In this document: one piece after another, positions 52,603 through 61,190 of the stretch | Layout of the letters: each line of letters begins with the position of its first letter | Numbering within the stretch: position 1 is the stretch's first letter | Assembly: GCF_003600685.1 (NCBI RefSeq) | Contig: NZ_CP032084.1 | Location: forward strand, 5,456,001-5,520,000 | DNA: 64,000 nt | From: Achromobacter sp. B7 | GTDB lineage: Bacteria > Pseudomonadota > Gammaproteobacteria > Burkholderiales > Burkholderiaceae_B | Reading direction: 5' to 3' | The notes under the pieces: model-generated | Databases searched by the model: none | What the model was told of the DNA's origin: nothing | The model's input: the letters and a program-made list of their open reading frames with translations, nothing else | Program-made: the position numbers and the translations under genes

Positions 52603-53181
52603 ATGGCTCTGCTTCTGGATCGACATGGCTGGCTGGCGCCGGCCCCCGGCGTCACCCTGCTGCCTTCGCCCAACTGCGACGCGCGCCCCGACGGCGCGCA
52701 GGTCTCTTTGCTGGTGCTGCACAACATCAGCCTGCCGCCCGGCCAATTCGGCGGCCCGGAAGTTGCCGGGCTGTTCACGAACACGCTGGACTATTCCTCG
52801 CACCCCTGGCTGGAACGCCTGCGCGGCCTGCGCGTGTCGGCCCACTTCTTTATTCGCCGCGATGGGCGCATCATGCAGTTCGTGTCCACCGACCAGCGCG
52901 CGTGGCACGCCGGCGTGTCGCGCTTTGGCCGGCGCGAACGCTGCAATGACTTTTCCATCGGCATCGAACTTGAAGGCACGGATACCCTGCCGTACGCCGA
53001 CGAGCAGTACCTGGCGCTGCGCAAGCTGACGCCGGTGTTGCGCGCGCGTTATCCGCTGGCTGCGGCCTGGGGCCACGAACACATTGCCCCGGGGCGCAAG
53101 ACCGACCCCGGGCCCGCTTTCAACTGGACGCGTTTTTCGCGCGACAGCGGCTTTGCGCGGCGGCAGTTGCCGCCCGTCTGA
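52603..53181 (+). CDS. ampD: 1,6-anhydro-N-acetylmuramyl-L-alanine amidase AmpD
   Basis: A 192-residue cytoplasmic zinc amidase; ATG at 52603 chosen, with 52591 as an alternative. Zinc ligands are visible: His in LLVLHNISLPPG, and His and Asp in GHEHIAPGRKTDPGPAFNW; SAHFFIRRDGRIMQFV is also typical. It cleaves the peptide from anhydro-muropeptides during cell-wall recycling, so its loss induces AmpC in species that have AmpR. Confidence 0.95.
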   Translation: MALLLDRHGWLAPAPGVTLLPSPNCDARPDGAQVSLLVLHNISLPPGQFGGPEVAGLFTNTLDYSSHPWLERLRGLRVSAHFFIRRDGRIMQFVSTDQRAWHAGVSRFGRRERCNDFSIGIELEGTDTLPYADEQYLALRKLTPVLRARYPLAAAWGHEHIAPGRKTDPGPAFNWTRFSRDSGFARRQLPPV

Positions 53182-53200
53182 CACTACTCAAGGACTGGTT

Positions 53201-53821
53201 ATGTTGAAGATCTGGGGACGCCTTACGTCCGTCAACGTGCAGAAGGTAATGCTGGCCGTGCGCGAACTGGCGCTGCCGCACACCTTTACCCAGGCAGGCG
53301 GACCGTTCGGCGTGGTGGATACGCCGGAATTCGCCAAGCTGAACCCGAACCGCACCGTGCCGGTGATTGATGACGGCGGCTTTGTGCTGTGGGAATCGAA
53401 CGCCATCGTGCGTTACCTGGCCGCGCGCTACGGCGCGGGCACCTTGTGGCCGGAAGACGCGTGCATGCGCGCCGACGCCGACCGCTGGATGGACTGGCAG
53501 ACCACCGAATGGCAAGCCGCGATGGGTCCCGCATTTCTGGGCCTGATTCGCACGCCGGAAGCCAAGCGCGACCACGCCGCGATTGAAAATTCGGTCAAGC
53601 GCTCCAACGTCCGCGCGCAGATCCTGGACCAGGCGTTGCAAGGCCGCGAATTCATTGCGGGCCGTCACCTGACGATGGGCGACATTGCGCTGGTCAGCTC
53701 GGCGCACCGCTGGCTGGCCCTGCCCATCGAACGCCCCGATACCCCGGCGCTGTCCGCCTGGTATCGCCGCGTGATGATGCGCCCCGCCCCACAAGGCGTG
53801 CTGACGCTTCCGCTGGAATAA
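53201..53821 (+). CDS. Glutathione S-transferase family protein
   Basis: A 206-residue GST from the ATG at 53201 (CAAGGA upstream). LKIWGRLTSVNVQKVMLAVR starts the thioredoxin domain, with Ser10 as the candidate GSH activator; NPNRTVPVIDDGGFVLWESN is the GSH loop, and a helical C-terminal domain follows (GREFIAGRHLTMGDIAL). It lies 19 bp after ampD and may be read through from it. Confidence 0.92.
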   Translation: MLKIWGRLTSVNVQKVMLAVRELALPHTFTQAGGPFGVVDTPEFAKLNPNRTVPVIDDGGFVLWESNAIVRYLAARYGAGTLWPEDACMRADADRWMDWQTTEWQAAMGPAFLGLIRTPEAKRDHAAIENSVKRSNVRAQILDQALQGREFIAGRHLTMGDIALVSSAHRWLALPIERPDTPALSAWYRRVMMRPAPQGVLTLPLE

Positions 53822-53837
53822 GGCGTGCCGGACCGCG

Positions 53838-54656
53838 TCAGCCGCGGTCCACCTTCCAGCCCATTTCCGCCGAAATACCGGCGGCGGCTTCCTGTACCAC
53901 CGGCACCATGTCGCGCATGCGGTCCAGGGACATATACGGCACGGTGCTGGACACGCTGATTGCCGCCACGATGCCGCTTGAGGCATCGCGCACCGGCGCC
54001 GCCACACAGCGGATCGACGGCTCGTTGTCTTCCAGGTCAAACGCATAGCCCTGCGCCGCATAGTCACGCATGCGGTCGCGAAACGCTTCCCAGCTCTGCT
54101 GGCCGCCCGGTGCGCGCGAGGACACCGGCGCGCCGATGCGATGTAGCGCCTTCCATTGCGGTTCTTCGGTATCCAGCAGCAGCGCCTTGCCCACGCCCGT
54201 TGCCGCCAGCGGCATCCGATGGCCCACGCGCGAGCGCATTTCCAGCCCCTTCTTGCCAGGAATCTTTTCCAGGTACAGCACTTCGTCGTTGTCGCGCACG
54301 GCCAGATGAATGGTGTCGCCCGTCTGCGCGGCCAACGCATCCAGGTAGGGCCGCGCCAGCGTCGCCATGGGAAACGCTTCACGCGCCTGGAAACCCAGCT
54401 CGATCAGCTTGGGCCCCAGCACATAACCCACCCCCGGCAAAGCGCGCAGATAGCGCTCTTGCACCAGGCAGCTGGCAAGCCGGTGCGTGGTGCTGCGCGC
54501 CACGCCGATGCGGGCGCAGATTTCCTTCAGGTCGCGCGCGCCGTCGGCCACCGCCTGCACAACGGCCAGACCGCGCATCAGCGTCTGCGTGCCGGCCGGC
54601 GCGGCGGCGTCGGGGTCCAGGGAGGGAATGGGATTTGCGGGCAAGGGGAAGGTCAT
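53838..54656 (-). CDS. IclR family regulator of the galactonate operon
   Basis: A 272-residue protein from the ATG at 54656 (MTFPLPANP); an extension to 54749 is unlikely. The winged helix lies near residues 25-85 (LKEICARIGVARSTTHRLAS), then a GAF-like effector domain with AATGVGKALL. It is divergent from dgoK, with an inverted repeat over the dgoK promoter as the likely operator, so it probably represses dgoKAD in the absence of a galactonate-pathway effector. Confidence 0.9.
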   Translation of the reverse strand: MTFPLPANPIPSLDPDAAAPAGTQTLMRGLAVVQAVADGARDLKEICARIGVARSTTHRLASCLVQERYLRALPGVGYVLGPKLIELGFQAREAFPMATLARPYLDALAAQTGDTIHLAVRDNDEVLYLEKIPGKKGLEMRSRVGHRMPLAATGVGKALLLDTEEPQWKALHRIGAPVSSRAPGGQQSWEAFRDRMRDYAAQGYAFDLEDNEPSIRCVAAPVRDASSGIVAAISVSSTVPYMSLDRMRDMVPVVQEAAAGISAEMGWKVDRG

Positions 54657-54987
54657 GAAACGGGGATGAAACGGGGAGGCAATGGCGGAAACGGGGCAAG
54701 CATACCCGGGATGACAAGGGCCAGGGCGCGACACAGGGCAACCGGCCATCCGATTCGGGCACCGTCCAAAGCGCGCCTTCTACCGTGACACATTCCCTGT
54801 ATGTGGGATTTAATTCTATATTTTGAGATTTTTCAAGCTCTGATCTAGAATTTTTTCCAGCGCGCGCCACGCTTTGCACAAGCCCGGTGCGCACCGACAC
54901 AACAAGGTTTCCCGGCCCCGCCCGTCTGACGCATCCCCGCGCCGGACGGGCGCATCAGGCAGGGCAGCCAACGATGAGACACATCAG
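54657..54987 (+). other. Divergent control region between the IclR gene and dgoK
   Basis: This 331-base gap has no gene. The left half is G/C-rich leader of the IclR gene. An A/T-rich stretch at 54800-54860 carries the dgoK promoter and the inverted repeat. The ~130-base dgoK leader that follows shows no clear hairpin or riboswitch; a GGAGG-type ribosome binding site is not obvious before the ATG at 54988. Confidence 0.7.
54812..54852 (+). promoter_or_regulatory. dgoK promoter overlapped by an inverted repeat
   Basis: TTGAGA (54823-54828), 17 bp, TAGAAT (54846-54851) is a near-consensus sigma-70 promoter with one mismatch in each box. AATTCTA (54812-54818) and TAGAATT (54846-54852) are perfect arms bracketing it, the right arm covering the -10 box. 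A regulator bound to both arms would exclude RNA polymerase. Confidence 0.75.
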
Positions 54988-56067
54988 ATGACACCCGCAA
55001 CGCCCGCCCGCGCGGCGCTTATCGCGCTGGATTGGGGCACCTCTTCGCTACGCGCGTATCGGCTGGACGGCATGGGCCGCACGCTGGATACGCGGCATCT
55101 GCCCTGGGGCATCATGCGCCTGCCGCAACCTTTGCAGGATGGCGCGGCCAGCACCGCCTTGTCTGGTTTCGACCTGGCGTTTGACCAGGCTTGTGGCGAC
55201 TGGCTGCGCGCGGAACCGAGCTTGCCCGTCATCGCCTGCGGCATGGTTGGCAGCGCGCAAGGCTGGCGCGAAGCGGCCTACCTGGACGTGCCCGTCGACC
55301 TGGCGCGCATCGGCACCCTGCTGACGGTGGTGGAACGCACCGGCGCCGGACCCGACGCCACGCCGCTGCATATCGTGCCCGGCCTGATCCAGCGTCACGG
55401 CCTGCCCAACGTCATGCGCGGCGAAGAAACGCAGGTCTTCGGTGTGATGTTCGACCAGGCTGAAAAATCCGGCGCCAATGCCGCCGACAGCGTGCTGATC
55501 GGCTTGCCCGGCACGCATTCCAAATGGGTCACCGCCCGCCGAGGCCGCGTCACCCACTTCGACACCTTCATGACCGGCGAGGTCTACGCCGCGCTGCGTG
55601 GCCACACCATCCTGGGCCGCACGATGAGCGACGCGCCCGCCGCCGACATGGCCGCCTTCGAGCGCGGCGTGAAGGTAGCCGGCGCACCGGCCGGACGCGC
55701 CGGCGTGTTGTCCACCATCTTCAGCACGCGCGCACTGGGCCTGACCGGCGATCTGGCGGCCACGTCGCAAGCCGACTATCTGTCCGGCCTGCTGATCGGC
55801 CACGAAATCGCCGCACTGGCCCAGATGCTGCACGAGCAAGGCGAGCGGCCCCGCATCGTGCTTTGCGGCGACCCGGCGCTGTGCCAACGCTACATCCTGG
55901 CCATGCAGCACTACGGCCTGGGCACGCCCGAACAAGCGCAGAACGCCACCGAACGCGGCTTGTGGCACCTGGCCGTCTGCGCCGGGCTGGTCAAGGCCGA
56001 ATCGGGCGCGGCCGGGCAGCGCTACGCCACCCCCACCCCTTCGGCATCCGTCCAGGAACCCACATGA
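54988..56067 (+). CDS. dgoK: 2-dehydro-3-deoxygalactonokinase
   Basis: A 359-residue sugar-acid kinase from the ATG at 54988. ALIALDWGTSSLRAYRLD is the N-terminal phosphate-binding segment of the DgoK family, followed by IACGMVGSAQGW, IVPGLIQRHG and VMRGEETQVFG. It phosphorylates 2-keto-3-deoxy-galactonate at O6 with ATP. It is longer than the ~290-residue E. coli enzyme, with an extended C-terminus. Its stop overlaps the dgoA start (ATGA). Confidence 0.94.
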   Translation: MTPATPARAALIALDWGTSSLRAYRLDGMGRTLDTRHLPWGIMRLPQPLQDGAASTALSGFDLAFDQACGDWLRAEPSLPVIACGMVGSAQGWREAAYLDVPVDLARIGTLLTVVERTGAGPDATPLHIVPGLIQRHGLPNVMRGEETQVFGVMFDQAEKSGANAADSVLIGLPGTHSKWVTARRGRVTHFDTFMTGEVYAALRGHTILGRTMSDAPAADMAAFERGVKVAGAPAGRAGVLSTIFSTRALGLTGDLAATSQADYLSGLLIGHEIAALAQMLHEQGERPRIVLCGDPALCQRYILAMQHYGLGTPEQAQNATERGLWHLAVCAGLVKAESGAAGQRYATPTPSASVQEPT

Positions 56068-56717
56068 ACCACACCGGACTGCAAACCGCCATGGCCCACT
56101 GCGGCCTGATCGCCATCCTGCGCGGCATCCAGCCGCACGAAGCCGAAGACATCGGCAACGAACTGTACGCGGCGGGCTTTCGCCTGATCGAAGTCCCGCT
56201 GAATTCGCCGGACCCCTTGGGCAGCATCCGCGCCATGCGCGCCGCGCTGCCAACTGATTGCCTGATCGGCGCCGGCACCGTGCTTGACCCCGACGACTGC
56301 GCGCGCGTGCAGGATGCGGGTGGCGAATTGATCGTCATGCCGCACAGCGACGCCGCCGTCATCCGCGCGGCCAAGACGCTGGGCATGGCGTCCTGCCCCG
56401 GCGTTGCCACGCCCACCGAGGCATTCGCCGCGCTGGCAGCCGGCGCCGACGTGCTGAAGATGTTTCCCGCCGAACAGCTGGGCCCCAACGTGCTGCGCGC
56501 ATGGCGCGCCGTGATGCGCCCGCCAATCGCGCTGGTGCCCGTGGGCGGCATCACGCCCGACAACCTTTCCGACTTTGCCCGGGCCGGCGCCAGCGGCTTC
56601 GGCCTGGGCTCCGCCTTGTACAAACCCGGCCTGACGGCCACCGAAGTCGGCCAGAACGCGCGCGCATTCGCCGCCGCCTGGCAACGCGCCTATTCCGCCC
56701 AGGAGACCCAAGCATGA
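56064..56717 (+). CDS. dgoA: 2-dehydro-3-deoxy-6-phosphogalactonate aldolase
   Basis: A 217-residue class I aldolase of the KDPG/KDPGal family. The catalytic Glu lies in [10 protein letters not shown] and the Schiff-base Lys in [24 protein letters not shown] opens the barrel. It splits KDPGal into pyruvate and glyceraldehyde 3-phosphate. It overlaps both neighbours by four bases (ATGA), so kinase, aldolase and dehydratase are made from one coupled transcript. Confidence 0.95.
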   Translation: MNHTGLQTAMAHCGLIAILRGIQPHEAEDIGNELYAAGFRLIEVPLNSPDPLGSIRAMRAALPTDCLIGAGTVLDPDDCARVQDAGGELIVMPHSDAAVIRAAKTLGMASCPGVATPTEAFAALAAGADVLKMFPAEQLGPNVLRAWRAVMRPPIALVPVGGITPDNLSDFARAGASGFGLGSALYKPGLTATEVGQNARAFAAAWQRAYSAQETQA

Positions 56718-57862
56718 AGATCACCAAGCTCACCACCTACATCGTGCCGCCCCGGTGGTGCTTCCTGAAAATCGAGACGGACGAAGGCATCGTCGGCTGG
56801 GGCGAGCCCGTCGTGGAGGGCCGCGCGCATTCGGTGGCCGCCGCCGTTGAAGAGCTGTCCGATTACCTGGTCGGCAAAGACCCGCGCAACATCGAAGACC
56901 ACTGGACGGTGCTGTACCGGGGCGGCTTTTATCGCGGCGGCGCCATCCACATGAGCGCGCTGGCCGGTATCGACCAGGCGCTGTGGGACATCAAGGGCAA
57001 GCACCTGGGCGTGCCGGTGTCGCAACTATTGGGCGGCAACGTGCGCGACCGCATCCGCGTGTATTCGTGGATCGGCGGCGACCGCCCTGCCGATACCGCC
57101 GCCGCCGCCAAAAGCGCGGTGGACCGCGGCTTTACCGCCGTGAAGATGAACGGCACGGAAGAACTGCAATTCATCGATTCGTTCGACAAGGTTGAAAAGT
57201 GCCTGGAGAACGTGGCCGCCGTGCGCGATGCCGTCGGCCCCAACGTGGGCATCGGCGTGGACTTCCACGGCCGCGTGCACAAGCCCATGGCCAAGGTCCT
57301 GATGAAAGAGCTGGACCCGTTCAAGCTGATGTTCATCGAAGAACCCGTCTTGAGCGAACACTACGAAGCCTTGAAGGAACTGGCGCCGCTGACGTCCACC
57401 CCCATCGCGCTGGGCGAACGCCTGTTCTCGCGCTGGGACTTCAAGCGCGTGCTGTCCGAAGGCTACGTGGACATCATCCAGCCCGACCCGTCCCACGCGG
57501 GCGGCATCACCGAAACGCGCAAGATCGCGGCGATGGCCGAGGCCTATGACGTGGCGCTGGCGCTGCATTGCCCGCTGGGTCCCATCGCCCTGGCCACCTG
57601 CTTGCAGATCGATGCCGGTTGCTACAACGCCTTCATCCAGGAACAAAGCCTGGGCATTCACTACAACGCCGCCAACGACCTGCTGGACTACGTCAGCAAC
57701 CGCGAAGTCTTCCAGTACGAAGACGGCATGGTCGCCATTCCGCAAGGCCCGGGCCTGGGCATCGAGGTCAACGAGGAATACGTAAAGGAGCGCGCCGCCG
57801 TGGGCCACCGCTGGCGCAACCCGATCTGGCGTCACGCCGACGGCAGCTTCGCCGAATGGTAA
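56714..57862 (+). CDS. dgoD: D-galactonate dehydratase
   Basis: A 382-residue enolase-superfamily enzyme, the same length as E. coli DgoD. Metal and catalytic residues are visible: [14 protein letters not shown] with Asp and His, MFIEEPVL with Glu, ALGERLF with Glu, and [12 protein letters not shown] with the general-base His. It removes water from D-galactonate to give 2-keto-3-deoxy-galactonate, the first step of the pathway. A terminator hairpin lies about 30 bp after its stop. Confidence 0.96.
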   Translation: MKITKLTTYIVPPRWCFLKIETDEGIVGWGEPVVEGRAHSVAAAVEELSDYLVGKDPRNIEDHWTVLYRGGFYRGGAIHMSALAGIDQALWDIKGKHLGVPVSQLLGGNVRDRIRVYSWIGGDRPADTAAAAKSAVDRGFTAVKMNGTEELQFIDSFDKVEKCLENVAAVRDAVGPNVGIGVDFHGRVHKPMAKVLMKELDPFKLMFIEEPVLSEHYEALKELAPLTSTPIALGERLFSRWDFKRVLSEGYVDIIQPDPSHAGGITETRKIAAMAEAYDVALALHCPLGPIALATCLQIDAGCYNAFIQEQSLGIHYNAANDLLDYVSNREVFQYEDGMVAIPQGPGLGIEVNEEYVKERAAVGHRWRNPIWRHADGSFAEW

Positions 57863-57893
57863 GGCAAGCCCGATCACGCTGACTGACCGCCAT

Positions 57894-57931
57894 GCGGCGC
57901 CTCTTGCTTCTGTCACGAGCGCCGCTTTTTT
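57894..57931 (+). terminator. Terminator after dgoD
   Basis: GCGGCGC (57894-57900) and GCGCCGC (57919-57925) pair; adjacent CTC/GAG can extend the stem with one bulge. Six T follow (57926-57931), then CTTCTTT. It separates dgoKAD from the transporter gene. Confidence 0.75.
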
Positions 57932-57949
57932 CTTCTTTATATCGATAAC

Positions 57950-57971
57950 CCATCGGCATCCAAGCCGATGG
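57950..57971 (+). other. Hairpin in the dgoT leader
   Basis: CCATCGGC (57950-57957) and GCCGATGG (57964-57971) form a perfect 8-bp stem with loop ATCCAA, 36 bp before the GTG start of the transporter gene. No T-run follows. It may stabilise the 5' end of a separate or processed transporter transcript. Confidence 0.5.
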
Positions 57972-58007
57972 CCCCCGCCCCTAGCAGGGCGCACGAGGAG
58001 ACAATCC

Positions 58008-59318
58008 GTGTCAACCGCCACCCACGCCGGCTTGCAACACACCCAGCGCCCCACGCGCAGCCGGTACATCATCATGGTGATGCTGTTTATCACCGTCGTC
58101 ATCAACTACCTGGACCGCAGCAACCTGTCCATCGCCGCGCCCGCGCTGAAAGACGAGTTTGGCCTGGACACCTGGCATGAAGGCCTGATCCTGTCCGCCT
58201 TCGGCTGGACCTACGCCGCCATGCAGATCCCCGGCGGCTGGCTGGTGGACCGCGTATCGCCCCGCGTGCTGTATGCCGTTGCGCTGATCCTGTGGTCGGC
58301 GGCAACCTTCTTCATGGGCTTTGCCAGCAGCTTCATCATTCTGTTCGTGTTGCGCCTGGCGGTAGGCGCGTTGGAAGCGCCCGCCTACCCCATCAACAAC
58401 CGTGTCGTCACCACTTGGTTTCCGGAAAAAGAACGCGCCACCGCCATCGGCTTCTACACGTCGGGCCAGTTCGTGGGCCTGGCCTTTCTGACGCCCGTGC
58501 TGGCCTGGCTGCAACACCATTACGGCTGGCACATGGTGTTCGTCAGCACCGGCTTACTGGGCATCGTCTGGGGCGTGCTGTGGTACCTGATCTATCGCGA
58601 GCCGCGCCAGTTCAAGGGCGCCAACGCCGCCGAGATCGAACTGATCCAGCAAGGCGGCGGCGTGGTCGACCTGGACCGCAACGCGCGCGCCAAGAAGGCG
58701 CCGTTCAACTGGAATGACCTGGGGCTGGTCATGTCCAAGCGCAAGCTGTGGGGCGTGTACCTGGGCCAGTTCTGCCTGACGTCCACGCTGTGGTTCTTCC
58801 TGACGTGGTTTCCGACTTACCTGGTGAAGTACCGCGGCATGGACTTCATCAAGTCGGGCTTCCTGGCATCCGTGCCCTTCCTGGCCGCGTTCGTGGGCGT
58901 GTTGTGCTCGGGCGTGCTGTCCGACTTCCTGGTGCGACGCGGCGCCACCGTGGGCCTGGCGCGCAAGCTGCCCATCATCCTGGGCCTGCTGATTTCCACG
59001 TCGATGATCGGCGCCAACTTCACCGATTCCACGCCCTGGGTCATCTTCTTCCTGGCGCTGGCCTTCTTCGGCAACGGCCTGGCATCCATCACGTGGTCGC
59101 TGGTGTCAACGCTGGCGCCGGTGCGGCTCTTGGGCCTGACGGGCGGCGTGTTCAATTTCGTGGGCAACCTGTCGTCCATCTGCACACCCATCGTCATCGG
59201 CTTCCTGGTGTCCAAAGACAACTTCGCCCCTGCCATCGTCTACGTTTCGTCGCTAGCCCTGCTGGGTGCGCTGTCGTACATCCTGCTGGTCGGCAAGGTG
59301 GAACGGATAGAGGCTTGA
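58008..59318 (+). CDS. dgoT: MFS D-galactonate transporter
   Basis: A 436-residue, 12-helix transporter of the anion:cation symporter family, starting with GTG at 58008 behind GAGGAG. INYLDRSNLSIAAPALKDEF is the family N-terminus and contains the conserved Asp-Arg pair of helix 1; GWLVDRVSPR is the MFS loop motif. DgoT relatives import D-galactonate with protons. Position at the end of the dgo cluster supports this substrate. Confidence 0.9.
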   Translation: MSTATHAGLQHTQRPTRSRYIIMVMLFITVVINYLDRSNLSIAAPALKDEFGLDTWHEGLILSAFGWTYAAMQIPGGWLVDRVSPRVLYAVALILWSAATFFMGFASSFIILFVLRLAVGALEAPAYPINNRVVTTWFPEKERATAIGFYTSGQFVGLAFLTPVLAWLQHHYGWHMVFVSTGLLGIVWGVLWYLIYREPRQFKGANAAEIELIQQGGGVVDLDRNARAKKAPFNWNDLGLVMSKRKLWGVYLGQFCLTSTLWFFLTWFPTYLVKYRGMDFIKSGFLASVPFLAAFVGVLCSGVLSDFLVRRGATVGLARKLPIILGLLISTSMIGANFTDSTPWVIFFLALAFFGNGLASITWSLVSTLAPVRLLGLTGGVFNFVGNLSSICTPIVIGFLVSKDNFAPAIVYVSSLALLGALSYILLVGKVERIEA

Positions 59319-59339
59319 TTGATGTGTGTGCGTGAGATG

Positions 59340-59370
59340 AAGGGTGCCGGACGAGCGGCACCCTTTTTTT
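59340..59370 (+). terminator. Rho-independent terminator of dgoT
   Basis: GGGTGCCG (59342-59349), loop GACGAG, CGGCACCC (59356-59363), then seven T (59364-59370). Two flanking A-T pairs extend the stem. Confidence 0.93.
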
Positions 59371-59396
59371 GTGCGCTGTGCAAGTAGTCAACTTGA

Positions 59397-59424
59397 GCTA
59401 TATTCGTCTATAGACGAATATAGC
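59397..59424 (+). promoter_or_regulatory. 28-bp perfect palindrome, probable antitoxin operator
   Basis: The arm GCTATATTCGTCTA (59397-59410) is followed directly by its exact reverse complement TAGACGAATATAGC (59411-59424), with no spacer. It ends 45 bp before the ATG of the antitoxin-like gene. A perfect palindrome of this length is the expected binding site of a dimeric autorepressor. Confidence 0.8.
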
Positions 59425-59469
59425 GAAGCGCGCGGTACGCGCTTGGCAAGACTGGAACCAGAGAACACC

Positions 59470-59778
59470 ATGAAAAGCAGACCCCACGATGAAGCGATGG
59501 CCGAGCTGTACCGTGATGACCCCGCATTGGCCGTTGACCTGATCAACAGCGTGCTGGAAGACGGGACCCAGGCAGAGCTCTTGATCGCGCTGCGGCAACT
59601 GACGCAGGCTTTTGGTGGCGTGCAGGCCGTGGCGGCGCAGGCGCACCTGAATCCCACCCAGCTCTACCGCACGCTGTCACCCCAGGGCAACCCCGCGCTG
59701 AGCAGCCTGACGGCAATCCTGAAAGCCTTGGGCCTGCGGCTGGCGGTACAACCGCTGACACCCGTGGGCGCCAGATAA
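59470..59778 (+). CDS. Addiction-module antidote-like HTH protein, no toxin partner
   Basis: A 102-residue protein from the ATG at 59470. Its first part (HDEAMAELYRDDPALAVDLI) and the helix-turn-helix QAHLNPTQLYRTLSPQGNP, with ILKALGLRLAVQPL, match the COG3636-type antidote family that normally pairs with a RelE/HigB-like toxin encoded just upstream. No toxin gene is present: upstream are only the dgoT terminator and the 28-bp palindrome. The protein is therefore an orphan antitoxin or a plain regulator. Confidence 0.82.
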   Translation: MKSRPHDEAMAELYRDDPALAVDLINSVLEDGTQAELLIALRQLTQAFGGVQAVAAQAHLNPTQLYRTLSPQGNPALSSLTAILKALGLRLAVQPLTPVGAR

Positions 59779-59784
59779 TGCGAA

Positions 59785-59818
59785 TGGGCGGGTTGGGCGA
59801 CAACGCCCAACCCGCCCA
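59785..59818. terminator. 15-bp perfect hairpin between convergent genes
   Basis: TGGGCGGGTTGGGCG (59785-59799), loop ACAA, CGCCCAACCCGCCCA (59804-59818). It lies between the antidote-like gene and the end of the leftward MFS gene. There is no T-run on either side, but the stem is very stable and probably ends or protects both transcripts. Confidence 0.65.
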
Positions 59819-59844
59819 GCTAATGCTAATGGTCGACGCGCCCC

Positions 59845-61044
59845 TCAGCAGCCCTGCATCGCCAGCTTGCGGCGGCGCACGTTGCCGGCGCGTTGCACCA
59901 GCACCAGGGCCAGGCCGGCGGTGGCGATGACGGCGCCGGCGATGGGTACGGCGGCGTAGCCCAGCCCGGCCGAAATCACCGCGCCGCCCGCTGCCGCGCC
60001 TACCGCGTTGCCCAGGTTGAACGCGCCCACGTTGACCGACGATGCCAGCCCCGGGGCCGCCGTCGCCGCGCGCATCACGCCCATCTGCAAAGGCGGCACC
60101 ACGGCAAAGGTGGCGATGCCGAAGATCAGCAGGGAAATTGCCGCGCCGATCTGGGTGGAAGCGATCCACGGGAACGCCAGCAGGTCGATGATGACGATCA
60201 CCAGGAACGTGATCAGCGTGCCGTCCAGCGAACGGTCGGCCATGCGGCCACCCAGGCCGTTGCCCAGCGTGAAGCCCAGGCCAATCAACACCAGCATGCC
60301 GGTAATGAAGCCGGGCGACGCGCCGGTGATCTCGGCCAGCGTGGGCGCAATGTAGGTGTACAGCGTGAACATCGCGCCCGCGCCCACCACCGTGGTCAAC
60401 AGCGCCAACAGCACGACGGGGCTTTTTAGCACGGCCAGTTCATGGCGCACGTCGGGGCGGCGTCCGGCTTCGCCCCCCGGCAAGGCGAACCACAGCGACA
60501 ACATCGCAATCAAGCCCAGCACGGCGGTGGCGGCGAACGACATGCGCCAACCGATCACCTGCCCCAGCCACGTCGCGGCCGGCACCCCGCCCACGTTGGC
60601 GATGGTCAGCCCCATGAACATGGTGGCCACCGCGCTGGCCTGCTTGTGGCGCGGCACCACGCTGGCGGCGACCAGCGAGCCCAGCCCGAAGAACGCGCCG
60701 TGGTTCAGGCTGGTGACCAGCCGCGCCAGCAGCAGCGTCGTGTAATTGGGAGACAGGGCCGACAGCACGTTGCCGATGGTGAAGATCAACATCAACAAAA
60801 TCAGCGCCTTGCGCCGCGACCAGCGCGAAAACACCAGCGTCATCAGCGGCGCGCCCACCATCACGCCGATGGCGTACGCGCTGATCAGCATGCCGGCGCT
60901 GGGAATGGACACGCCCACGCCATCGGCGATAACGGGCAAAAGACCCATCGGTGAAAACTCGGTCACGCCAATGCCAAACGCACCGACGGCCAGCGCCAGT
61001 AGCGGCAGTCCGGATTTGACCGGTTGATTATCTTGCGGGTTCAT
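59845..61044 (-). CDS. MFS transporter, AraJ/YdhP-like efflux family
   Basis: A 399-residue 12-helix transporter from the ATG at 61044 (MNPQDNQPV); an ATG six codons earlier is possible. Family segments: GIGVTEFSPMGLLP, SRWSRRKALILLML and RLVTSLNHGAFFGLGS. Relatives export sugars, amines or drugs. No linked regulator is certain; the nearest genes are two IclR regulators upstream on the same strand (146-bp gap). Confidence 0.89.
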   Translation of the reverse strand: MNPQDNQPVKSGLPLLALAVGAFGIGVTEFSPMGLLPVIADGVGVSIPSAGMLISAYAIGVMVGAPLMTLVFSRWSRRKALILLMLIFTIGNVLSALSPNYTTLLLARLVTSLNHGAFFGLGSLVAASVVPRHKQASAVATMFMGLTIANVGGVPAATWLGQVIGWRMSFAATAVLGLIAMLSLWFALPGGEAGRRPDVRHELAVLKSPVVLLALLTTVVGAGAMFTLYTYIAPTLAEITGASPGFITGMLVLIGLGFTLGNGLGGRMADRSLDGTLITFLVIVIIDLLAFPWIASTQIGAAISLLIFGIATFAVVPPLQMGVMRAATAAPGLASSVNVGAFNLGNAVGAAAGGAVISAGLGYAAVPIAGAVIATAGLALVLVQRAGNVRRRKLAMQGC

Positions 61045-61190
61045 GCGAATTCCTTGGAGCACGTCGGAAAGACAGGCGTGCAGTATGACGGCGCCATCCT
61101 TGCGGAAAAAGCCGTCTGGCGGGCAAACACTTTTGACTTGGGGTCACAAATCGATCCGCGGGGTGGGGTTCAGGGATGCACAGCCCCGCG

